This document shows positions 5,236 to 10,962 of a stretch of DNA of 20,405 nucleotides, piece by piece. This stretch comes from a virus, in the IMG/VR virus record IMGVR_UViG_3300042691_009564, positions 1 through 20,405 of that record; one strand, given 5' to 3'. A model generated the notes under the pieces. The model was given only the letters and a program-made list of their open reading frames with translations, was not told the origin of the DNA and ran no database searches. The position numbers and the translations under genes were made by a program. The stretch's first letter is position 1, and every line of letters starts with the position of its first letter.

Positions 5236-7706
5236 TGAAATTCAAGACGCTGTATGAGGCGGGGTTTCAAGACCTAGTGTCTGTGATCCCGCCCAACGCC
5301 GAACTCTCGGCCATGTCTAAAATTCAGGCGGACCAAGCAGGCAAAGCGCCGGGTCGCCAGAATGCACAAGGCACATGGGGCGGCTATGGCTGGCAGGACT
5401 ACACGCCAACGCCAAATGATGTGGAGCGGTGGGACCGCAGCCACGCCAATATCGGCTTGAAGGCAAGCAAGTTCCCTGCGGTTGACATTGATGTTGTTAA
5501 CGAGGGGCTGGCTCGGGTCATTGGGGATATGGCTGCTAAGGCGTTGGGCAAAGCACCAACCCGCATCGGCAGATACCCCAAGCGGCTGCTTATGTATCGT
5601 TCGGATGAGAAGATCGGCAAGATGCAGGTCCGGTTCAAGGACGGCATGGGCGTCGAGCAGCTTGTCGAGTTCCTCGGGGACGGACAACAATACGTCATCG
5701 CTGGTATACATCCCATCACTCGGGAGCCTTACAGTCTTGATGTGGACTTGACGATCAAGGGTCCGTCCGGCCTGAAGCTGGTGACACGCGAGAAGATCGA
5801 GACGTTCTTTGCTGATCTGGCCGAGACGTTGGAGATGATGGGCTGCGAGATTATCCATGCGGATAAATCCGCGCAGAAGGCAGTCGAGCGCCAGTCGGTA
5901 GATCAGACCGGCCTCATCGCGCCAAGCATAAACCAAGTTGTCGCCGCAGTTGGGGTGATCCCCAATACGAGTGAGCATTTCCCTGATCGTGACGACTATA
6001 TCCGTATGGGCTACGCGATCAAGGCAGCGTGCGGCCCGGACAATGAGGCCGAGGCTTTTGAAATCTTCTCGGACTGGGCAAATCGGTGGGAAGATGGGGT
6101 CAATAGTCTCGATACTATTGAGGCAGACTTTGGCCGTATGCACCCGCCCTATGAGTTGGGCTGGGAGTGGATCGCGGACAAGGCCGCCAAGTTCGGCTAC
6201 AAAAAGCAAGTCGATGAGTTCGACGCGATTGATTATGCGGACGATGACTTTGGCTTAGTCGCTACAGCGGGCGAAACACCTGTCGAGTATAGCGACATTG
6301 CCTTGGCGCAGCGCGTTGCTCGGTTACACGTTTCGGATATTCGATATGTTGTCGGTGGCATGGGCTGGGTAGCTTGGGATGGTCACAAGTGGGCCAAGGA
6401 CAAAGCCAACCGGCATCTGTCGCTGGTGCGCAAGGTGTGCGCGCAGGCTTCGGCGGAAGCGTTGTCGAGGATCGATGGGGCCAAGGGTGAGCGGATCGCG
6501 CAGCGCGTTGCATCTTACAATGTGATCGCAAACGTGGCGAAGTTGGCTGCTGTTGAACCGGCAATGCAAGTCACAGTTGAGCAGCTTGACGCGGACATCT
6601 ACCATCTGAACACCAAGTCGGGCATGGTAGACCTGAAGACAGGCGCTCTCTTGCCCCATGATCGCTCACGCATGGCGACCAAATGCACAGCCGTCGAAGT
6701 GGACTTCAGCAAACCAGCACCCCAATGGCAAGCGTTTCTAAATGAGGCTTGCAATGGTGACGCTGAGTTGATCGGCTACCTTCAAAGGCTGGCGGGCTAT
6801 TCGGCTACGGGGTCTACCAAGGAGCACGTCTTGGCCTTTGCTCATGGTTCAGGGGGCAATGGCAAAGGAACCTTCCTCGGAGCCATAGGCAGCGTCCTTG
6901 GCGATTATGCTACTGTAGCGAGTGCGGACGTGTTCTTGGCGTCGAGCAGCCAGCGGCATCCGACAGAGTTGGCGTCACTCATGGGGGCCCGGCTCGTTCA
7001 CGCGCAGGAAATTGACCCGTCGCGCAAGTGGGATGAAGCTAAGGTCAAGTCCTTGACAGGCGGCGACAAGATCAGCGCACGCTTCATGCGGCAGGACTTG
7101 TTTGAGTTCTCGCCCCAGTTCACGCTCATTATCGCTGGCAACACCAAGCCGGAGATTACTAACGTCGATGACGCCATGCGGCGTCGTATGCACCTGATCC
7201 CCTTCGAGACAAAGCCCGCGAAGAAGGATGTCGATCTGCCGGATAAGCTGAAAGAGGAATACCCGGCAATTCTGGCGTGGGTGATCGAGGGCGCAAAGAT
7301 GTGGTTAGAGCGCGGGCTTGACGCGCCCAAAGTGGTTGTCGATGCGACAGAGGAATATCTGGCGGGCGAGGATGCTTTGGCGCGTTGGATCGCAGAGCGG
7401 TGCGTCTATGGCACTGAGCATGAGATGTCCACGAACGATGCGTTCGACGACTTCCGCACATGGTGCAAGGACAACAATGAAGTCAAGGGCAAGGACTGGT
7501 CGCAGCGTAAGTTTGTGGCTGAGATGAAGACCCACGGCTATGAGCATACCAAAGACCGGGCGACACGAACGAAGCGTGTGTTCCGGGGTTTGGAACTGCT
7601 GATCGGAGACGAGGACATCAAGGTCATCAAGTCCATGCTTGACCCGATGGAGGATGACTTCGGCTTTGAGATTATCGTGCGCGATGGGGACGAGGGCATA
7701 GACTGA
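5235..7706 (+). CDS. Bifunctional primase-polymerase / SF3 (D5/P4-type) helicase
   Basis: An 823-residue replication protein. The N-terminal region contains FPAVDIDVV at 80-88, the acidic D-x-D expected of a PrimPol-type catalytic site. About 230-320 resembles the PriCT-2 linker domain (YIRMGYAIKAACG, IFSDWANRWEDG, WEWIADKA). The C-terminal half is a D5/P4-family superfamily 3 helicase: Walker A GSGGNGKGT at 538-546, a Walker B-like RLVHAQEID at 586-594, sensor IIAGNTKPEI at 632-641 with N636, and Arg-finger candidates RRR at 649-651. It would unwind DNA and lay primers at the replication fork for the divergently encoded polymerase. The start within TAATG follows GGAG. It is the largest gene of the rightward early operon. 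Confidence 0.92.
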   Translation: MKFKTLYEAGFQDLVSVIPPNAELSAMSKIQADQAGKAPGRQNAQGTWGGYGWQDYTPTPNDVERWDRSHANIGLKASKFPAVDIDVVNEGLARVIGDMAAKALGKAPTRIGRYPKRLLMYRSDEKIGKMQVRFKDGMGVEQLVEFLGDGQQYVIAGIHPITREPYSLDVDLTIKGPSGLKLVTREKIETFFADLAETLEMMGCEIIHADKSAQKAVERQSVDQTGLIAPSINQVVAAVGVIPNTSEHFPDRDDYIRMGYAIKAACGPDNEAEAFEIFSDWANRWEDGVNSLDTIEADFGRMHPPYELGWEWIADKAAKFGYKKQVDEFDAIDYADDDFGLVATAGETPVEYSDIALAQRVARLHVSDIRYVVGGMGWVAWDGHKWAKDKANRHLSLVRKVCAQASAEALSRIDGAKGERIAQRVASYNVIANVAKLAAVEPAMQVTVEQLDADIYHLNTKSGMVDLKTGALLPHDRSRMATKCTAVEVDFSKPAPQWQAFLNEACNGDAELIGYLQRLAGYSATGSTKEHVLAFAHGSGGNGKGTFLGAIGSVLGDYATVASADVFLASSSQRHPTELASLMGARLVHAQEIDPSRKWDEAKVKSLTGGDKISARFMRQDLFEFSPQFTLIIAGNTKPEITNVDDAMRRRMHLIPFETKPAKKDVDLPDKLKEEYPAILAWVIEGAKMWLERGLDAPKVVVDATEEYLAGEDALARWIAERCVYGTEHEMSTNDAFDDFRTWCKDNNEVKGKDWSQRKFVAEMKTHGYEHTKDRATRTKRVFRGLELLIGDEDIKVIKSMLDPMEDDFGFEIIVRDGDEGID

Positions 7707-7707
7707 T

Positions 7708-8028
7708 ATGGCCCGGCCCAATGAGAAAGGATGTGATGCTATGTATGGTCGAGATTATGAGCGGTACAAGGACATCCGGGATGCGCTCAATGAGCAACCG
7801 GACCCGGCGGGGACAGACCCGGTAAATAGTCCTAGCCATTACAACTCAGGGGGCATCGAAGCTATCGAAGCTATAGAGAGCGCCCTAACGGGCGACAGCT
7901 TTCGAGGCTACCTGAAGGGCAACGTCATGAAATATATGTGGCGCTATGAGAAGAAGGCGAAGCCGATTGAGGACTTGAAGAAGGCCCGATGGTATCTCGA
8001 CAGGCTCATCTCGGCCTTGGAAAAATAA
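7708..8028 (+). CDS. DUF3310 family protein
   Basis: The core at about residues 37-103 has the hallmarks of DUF3310: PVNSPSHYNSGGIEAIEAIE, then YLKGNVMKYMWRYEKK, then DLKKARWYLDRLI. Phage members of this family are sometimes annotated as nucleotide kinase-like, but the biochemical role is not established. The frame opens at 7708; an in-frame ATG at 7741 has a better site (AAAGGA, 9 bases upstream) and would give a 95-residue protein that still contains the whole domain, so the start is uncertain. It is the last gene of the rightward operon and is followed at once by a terminator. Confidence 0.88.
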   Translation: MARPNEKGCDAMYGRDYERYKDIRDALNEQPDPAGTDPVNSPSHYNSGGIEAIEAIESALTGDSFRGYLKGNVMKYMWRYEKKAKPIEDLKKARWYLDRLISALEK

Positions 8029-8032
8029 AAAG

Positions 8033-8058
8033 AGGGGGCTTTAGGCCCCCTTCATTTT
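8033..8058. terminator. Bidirectional intrinsic terminator
   Basis: A hairpin AGGGGGC (8033-8039) / GCCCCCT (8045-8051) with a 5-base loop lies 4 bases after the DUF3310 stop. On the plus strand it is followed by TCATTTT. On the minus strand the same stem is followed by CTTTTTATTTTT, a better U-tract, so it should stop leftward transcripts from the terminase small subunit operon even more efficiently. Position between convergent operons fits a shared terminator. Confidence 0.8.
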
Positions 8059-8089
8059 GGCTGCAAATTAGTTTCATGTTGGCTTGATT

Positions 8090-8361
8090 AAAAATCCGGG
8101 ACGCATTTGAAGAAGTTGGGGACGCTTTGGGGACGCTTTGGGGACGGATAAAAGTGAGGATTTCTGCGGGTGGGGACGCATGGGACGGATAATTCTGAGT
8201 TAATTCGCTCATAAGTTTGTAACAGTGGTTAAATGGGTATTAAGCACTCTTACATTCTAGTGGGAACTAACCGCCGAGAAAAAGCGTCCCTTCCGTCCCG
8301 AGCCGCAGAAAAGCTGGATTTTATCCGTCCCGGATTTGTCCCGAAAGCGTCCCGGATTTTT
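8090..8361. repeat. 272-bp imperfect inverted-repeat element with GGGACG/CGTCCC repeats
   Basis: The non-coding stretch 8059-8389 is dominated by this structure. Its ends are perfect 15-bp inverted repeats, AAAAATCCGGGACGC (8090-8104) and GCGTCCCGGATTTTT (8347-8361). Further matched blocks occur inside the arms: TTTTATCCGTCCC, AAAGCGTCCC and CCGCAGAAA, in the same order. The left arm holds six GGGACG (8098, 8119, 8130, 8141, 8173, 8182). The right side holds five CGTCCC (8285, 8294, 8326, 8348, and 8368 just outside the element) plus one degenerate TGTCCC (8337). The centre, about 8188-8284, is AT-richer and lacks the repeats. It could be a replication origin with iterons, a multi-site operator, or a MITE-like non-autonomous element; no clear target duplication was seen. 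Confidence 0.75.
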
Positions 8362-8389
8362 CGTATCCGTCCCGGATGGCAGTTTTCCG

Positions 8390-8932
8390 TCAATCTTGTA
8401 AGAAGTCGTCATCATATGGATCGGGCAAGTCGTCTGCATCTAGGTTATGAGAGCCGACTTGTTTGATCTCGACGATTGGCTCTTCGGTTATGGCTTCCGG
8501 CTCATCCGCTTCTGAGGACGAAGAAGACGCCAAGTTAAGCTGCCTCAGTGCGTCAAGGTGTAGTTGGTTGACGTTGACTTGGACCGCTGTGGTTGGCTTG
8601 CTTTGGAACTTCTCTGGATTGGTTACGCCAGCAAGCCACTTGCGCGTCTCGATTTTGAGGCGATCAGCGTTAGCCGAGACGTGATCGGCAGCGTCCGCAA
8701 TGTCCAAGCATTCATCCGCCCATTGGTCCGCCGCAATGGCTCGGGCTTGGCGGAAGCGGTCTTGCCGTTCCGGGTCTTTCTTTATCCAGTTGTAGAGTGA
8801 TAGGTTGCTGATACCCAATTCACGAGCGAGGCCAGCCATCGTCTTGCCTGCGGCGATCTTTTCGAGAAGTGTTGTCTCGCCGATCTTGTCTAGGTTGCTG
8901 GCAATCACCCGCCGTTTAATATGTCCGGCCAT
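8390..8932 (-). CDS. Terminase small subunit
   Basis: A 180-residue protein with an N-terminal helix-turn-helix at about 18-52 (ETTLLEKIAAGKTMAGLARE, then LGISNLSLYNWIKKDP), a helical oligomerisation segment (RFRQARAIAADQWADECLDI, then RLKIETRKWLAGVTNPEKF at 91-109) and an acidic C-terminal tail with a Ser run. The ADQWADE...KWLAG...NPEKF pattern is typical of phage small terminases, which bind the packaging site and hand DNA to TerL. AAAGGA lies 6-7 bases before the ATG. Unusually it is on the opposite strand to terL and about 2 kb away. It is the last gene of the leftward operon, ending before the inverted-repeat element. Confidence 0.87.
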   Translation of the reverse strand: MAGHIKRRVIASNLDKIGETTLLEKIAAGKTMAGLARELGISNLSLYNWIKKDPERQDRFRQARAIAADQWADECLDIADAADHVSANADRLKIETRKWLAGVTNPEKFQSKPTTAVQVNVNQLHLDALRQLNLASSSSSEADEPEAITEEPIVEIKQVGSHNLDADDLPDPYDDDFLQD

Positions 8933-9020
8933 GTCTTATCCTTTCAATACCTTTAAAACGCCATATAAAGCCCATAGGAAAGCATATAGGGCAAGTGCGG
9001 TCCTTTGGTCCCGTTTCAAC

Positions 9021-9200
9021 CTATCCACGCTCAGCGGCCTTTAAAAAGCCTTCCAGTAGCATTGCAATCGGCTTGGGTATACCGCGCCCGCCTTGTTCAT
9101 AGTAACGCACGGCCCGTTCCGATAGCCCGATCTTGTGGGCAAGCTGGGCTTGCGTGAGGCCGAGGCCATCACGCGCTGCCTTGAATTGTTCGTTTGTCAT
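9021..9200 (-). CDS. XRE-type helix-turn-helix regulator, 59 aa
   Basis: A short frame from ATG 9200 to TAG 9021 encodes 59 residues with a textbook Cro/CI-type fold: RDGLGLTQAQLAHKIGLSER followed by AVRYYEQGGRGIPKPIAMLL. The LTQAQLAHKIGLSERAVRYYE stretch (15-35) covers the two DNA-contacting helices. Its ATG overlaps the stop of the gene at 9197-9466 as ATGA, so it is translated with it. At this size it is one HTH domain and would bind DNA as a dimer. The palindromes at 9852 and 9922 upstream of its operon are plausible targets, making it a candidate autoregulator or switch protein; that link is inferred. Confidence 0.85.
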   Translation of the reverse strand: MTNEQFKAARDGLGLTQAQLAHKIGLSERAVRYYEQGGRGIPKPIAMLLEGFLKAAERG

Positions 9201-9466
9201 TCTGCGTTTTCCTCTACCCGGTAAGCGTCGATCTGGTGTTGCGCAATCTCGCGCCAGTTTACGGCGTCAAGAAACGCCAGCGCATAGTCGAGGGCCAAGC
9301 CTTCCGCTTGCTCTGACACAACGCCCTCGACCATCTCGCGCAAGTGCTGGCCTAGATCATACGCGTCGAAATCATTTTCGCTGGCGTGATCGTCGCCGTC
9401 GATCATCTCGAGATTGACGCGCCACGTCTCATAATTGGTCCAGCCATTATAGGTTTCTTGTGTCAT
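9197..9466 (-). CDS. NGWTNYETW family protein (DUF7249-like)
   Basis: An 89-residue acidic protein starting TYNGWTNYETWRVNLEMIDG, a signature widespread in phage small proteins (DUF7249 as I recall) whose function is not known to me. The remainder is helical (LGQHLREMVEGVVSEQAEG, then ALAFLDAVNWREIAQHQID). A strong AAAGGAAAG site precedes the ATG, and the leader carries CAAACGAGGGAA, also found before the membrane peptide gene at 9813. It is coupled by ATGA to the XRE gene. Confidence 0.85.
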   Translation of the reverse strand: MTQETYNGWTNYETWRVNLEMIDGDDHASENDFDAYDLGQHLREMVEGVVSEQAEGLALDYALAFLDAVNWREIAQHQIDAYRVEENAE

Positions 9467-9505
9467 TATCTTTCCTTTCCCTCGTTTGGCACTAGCGCCA
9501 TGATG

Positions 9506-9530
9506 ACGGCGCGCCCATTAGACGCGCCGT
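9506..9530. other. Intergenic hairpin between two leftward genes
   Basis: ACGGCGCG (9506-9513) and CGCGCCGT (9523-9530) form a perfect 8-bp stem with a 9-base loop in the gap 9467-9539. There is no U-tract on either side, so it does not look like an intrinsic terminator. It could stabilise or cleave the leftward message, or lower expression of the downstream genes. Confidence 0.45.
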
Positions 9531-9539
9531 GATCGGGCG

Positions 9540-9716
9540 TTAGGCGTCTAAATCTAGCAGGCGATGCAGCGATTTGGTCATCTCTAATGCGCGGGCGTGG
9601 CTGTCACCTTGGCCGTCTGTAACAAAAGCCAAAATCTTTTCTGCCAATTCAATCAGAGCGCCGCGATATGTGACACCTTCGGCTTCCAGCATGGCGAATA
9701 GTTGTTCGTTTGTCAT
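9540..9716 (-). CDS. Small protein, 58 aa, unknown
   Basis: The chosen start is ATG 9716, which follows AAGGGGAAG; a longer in-frame start at 9773 would overlap the upstream membrane peptide gene and has no site. The protein begins MTNEQLFAMLEAEGVTYRGA and is largely helical with a C-terminal RALEMTKSLHRLLDL. Its first 15 nucleotides are identical to those of the XRE gene at 9200, implying duplication of a gene start. No family recognised. Confidence 0.65.
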   Translation of the reverse strand: MTNEQLFAMLEAEGVTYRGALIELAEKILAFVTDGQGDSHARALEMTKSLHRLLDLDA

Positions 9717-9717
9717 G

Positions 9718-9813
9718 TTACTTCCCCTTAAAGTTGCGAACGGCTTCGACAACGCCGACAACGCCAGCGACAACCGCCACTAAGACTAAAGCATGGAATA
9801 GATAGTAAAGCAT
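9718..9813 (-). CDS. Single-pass membrane peptide, 31 aa
   Basis: ATG 9813 follows GGGAAGG at 7 bases and opens a 31-codon frame: MLYYLFHALVLVAVVAGVVG then VVEAVRNFKGK. Nearly the whole peptide is one hydrophobic helix (about 3-23) with a basic tail, so the C terminus is predicted to be cytoplasmic. A longer in-frame start exists upstream but lacks a ribosome site and would run through the operator region. It is the first gene of the leftward operon; its TAA ends just before the next ATG's ribosome site. Role unknown; small phage membrane peptides include holin- and exclusion-type proteins. Confidence 0.6.
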   Translation of the reverse strand: MLYYLFHALVLVAVVAGVVGVVEAVRNFKGK

Positions 9814-9851
9814 TTGATAACCTTCCCTCGTTTGTTGATGCGCCATACTTA

Positions 9852-9868
9852 CCGGCACATTGTTCCGG
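9852..9868. promoter_or_regulatory. Operator-like palindrome, copy 1
   Basis: CCGGCACATTGTTCCGG is an 8+1+8 dyad with one mismatch, lying 38 bases upstream of the first leftward gene. Its core is shared with the second palindrome at 9922. On the minus strand TTGCCA lies directly upstream, but the hexamer where a -10 should be (TAAGTA) is poor, so a leftward promoter here is only a possibility. Confidence 0.5.
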
Positions 9869-9915
9869 TTGGCAAGAACAATCGAAACCATTTTGGCTTG
9901 ACCATAAAAATCATT

Positions 9916-9945
9916 TTGGCAGGAACATTGTTCCGCTTTTATATG
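9916..9945 (+). promoter_or_regulatory. Candidate rightward promoter containing operator-like palindrome, copy 2
   Basis: GGAACATTGTTCC (9922-9934) is a perfect 6+1+6 dyad. It sits directly after TTGGCA (9916-9921), a good -35, with TATATG (9940-9945) at 18 bases or TTATAT at 17 as -10. A dimeric repressor bound here would occlude the promoter. The 68-bp spacing to the first palindrome and their shared ACATTGTTCC core argue for one regulator binding both. A transcript would run towards the recombinase and terL genes through the long leader 9950-10275. Confidence 0.42.
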
Positions 9946-10054
9946 GTGAGGAGACACCGACGAACGGGTATTCCGTTACCGCCTCTGAACCCATTTGGCA
10001 ACAACCTAAAGCACTGTTACAGTCTGAAACCCGCAGAAATACGTGGTTTTTTAA

Positions 10055-10161
10055 GGGGGGAGGGGGGTAGGGTCATTCAAAATTGACCCCCCCGGCCCCG
10101 GCTTGCGCGGGGGGCGTGTGCGTATAACTTGACAGACACCGAGTTGTACCCCCCACCCCCC
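10055..10161. repeat. G6AG6TA / TAC6AC6 inverted repeat with internal hairpins
   Basis: The gene-free leader of the recombinase gene contains GGGGGGAGGGGGGTA (10055-10069) and, inverted, TACCCCCCACCCCCC (10147-10161), identical in reverse complement except at the central A/T. Between them are a perfect 6-bp hairpin GGGTCA/TGACCC (10070-10089) and a second GC-rich one (CCCCG/CGGGG, about 10096-10112). A consensus -35 TTGACA (10129-10134) is present, but its -10 position falls in the C-tract, so it is probably not a normal promoter. Location between terS and terL makes a packaging-site role possible. Confidence 0.6.
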
Positions 10162-10275
10162 GTATGTCCTTGATTTTTAAGTACCCAGCCAAAAAAATTT
10201 TAGAACTTTCCGCTTGCCAAGTTGTAACTAAACCTTGTAAGAGCGGTGGGTATCAAAAAACGGGAGAAATACGTC

Positions 10276-10962
10276 ATGGCCGTCTATGGTTACACGCGAG
10301 TTTCGACAGAGGATCAGATCGAAAACACCAGCCTCGAAGATCAAGCCCGCCAAATTCAGGGCATTGCCCTTACTCACAACCTTGAACTCGACCACATCTA
10401 CGCAGAACGCGGCGTGTCTGGCGCTGTACCGCTCCTACGAAGAGACGAAGGATGTAAGTTAGCCTTTCTTCGCAAAAACGATACTGTTATCGTTTCGAAG
10501 TTGGACCGTATGTTCCGTGACGCCAGAGATGCACTGAACGTAATCGGCGATTGGGAGGCCGCTGGTATCAATCTTATCATCAACGGCTATGGTAACGTGA
10601 TGGATCGGAGCAATCCCAACGGGCGTTTCATGCTTGAGATTATGGCCGTGTTCAGTGGCGAAGAGCGCCGACGGATTAAGGAGCGCGTCACCGCTGGCAT
10701 CCGAGCCAAGAAGCAGGCCGGTGGATACGTCGGAGGCAAAGTGCCGTTCGGCTACAAGAAGGTAGGCGTAGGCCGGAAGGCCCGGCTTGTCGAAGACCCA
10801 GAACAGCAGGATGTGATCGTCACCGTCAAAGTCGCACGCCAGAAGAACTACAGCACCCGCGACATCGCCAAGATTGTCGCCAAGCGACACGGGATTGAAA
10901 TTAGCCACATGACTGTTAGTCGTATTTTGAAGGGAGAAAACTATGTCGTCCCAGCCAACTAA
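10276..10962 (+). CDS. Serine recombinase (resolvase/invertase family)
   Basis: A 228-residue site-specific recombinase; ATG 10276 is preferred to the in-frame start at 10246 because GGGAGA lies 9 bases upstream and the protein then begins at the usual MAVYGYTRVSTEDQ. The catalytic domain (1-140) shows the nucleophile S10 with R8, KLDRMFRD at 75-82 and the E-helix region SGEERRRIKERVTAGI from 127. The C-terminal part (about 153-222) has VPFGYKK and a helix-turn-helix (STRDIAKIVAKRHGIEISHM) like the start of the large serine recombinase DNA-binding region, but no zinc ribbon or coiled coil. It is thus intermediate between resolvases and large integrases. Its end overlaps the terL start by 20 bases, so the two are co-expressed. 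Confidence 0.9.
   Translation: MAVYGYTRVSTEDQIENTSLEDQARQIQGIALTHNLELDHIYAERGVSGAVPLLRRDEGCKLAFLRKNDTVIVSKLDRMFRDARDALNVIGDWEAAGINLIINGYGNVMDRSNPNGRFMLEIMAVFSGEERRRIKERVTAGIRAKKQAGGYVGGKVPFGYKKVGVGRKARLVEDPEQQDVIVTVKVARQKNYSTRDIAKIVAKRHGIEISHMTVSRILKGENYVVPAN

Noticed and set aside
5274-6209. 311-aa open frame antisense to the primase-helicase
   Set aside because: Lies wholly opposite conserved PrimPol and PriCT-2 coding sequence and lacks motifs of its own.
8098-8373. GGGACG repeats as a CRISPR array
   Set aside because: Repeats are 6-15 bases with irregular spacing and reversed orientation in the second half; no uniform spacers and no cas genes.
8006-8466. Two short frames (minus 8006-8212, plus 8233-8466) sharing FIRP...VPKAS peptides
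   Set aside because: The shared peptides are a consequence of the DNA inverted repeat read from opposite strands; no ribosome sites, and one runs into terS antisense.
9814-10086. 90-aa plus-strand frame across the operator region
   Set aside because: Runs through the palindromes and the G-tract, has no ribosome site and a translation typical of non-coding DNA.
10129-10157. TTGACA as a standard promoter for the recombinase gene
   Set aside because: The -10 position is occupied by a C-rich tract; no TATAAT-like hexamer at 15-19 bases.
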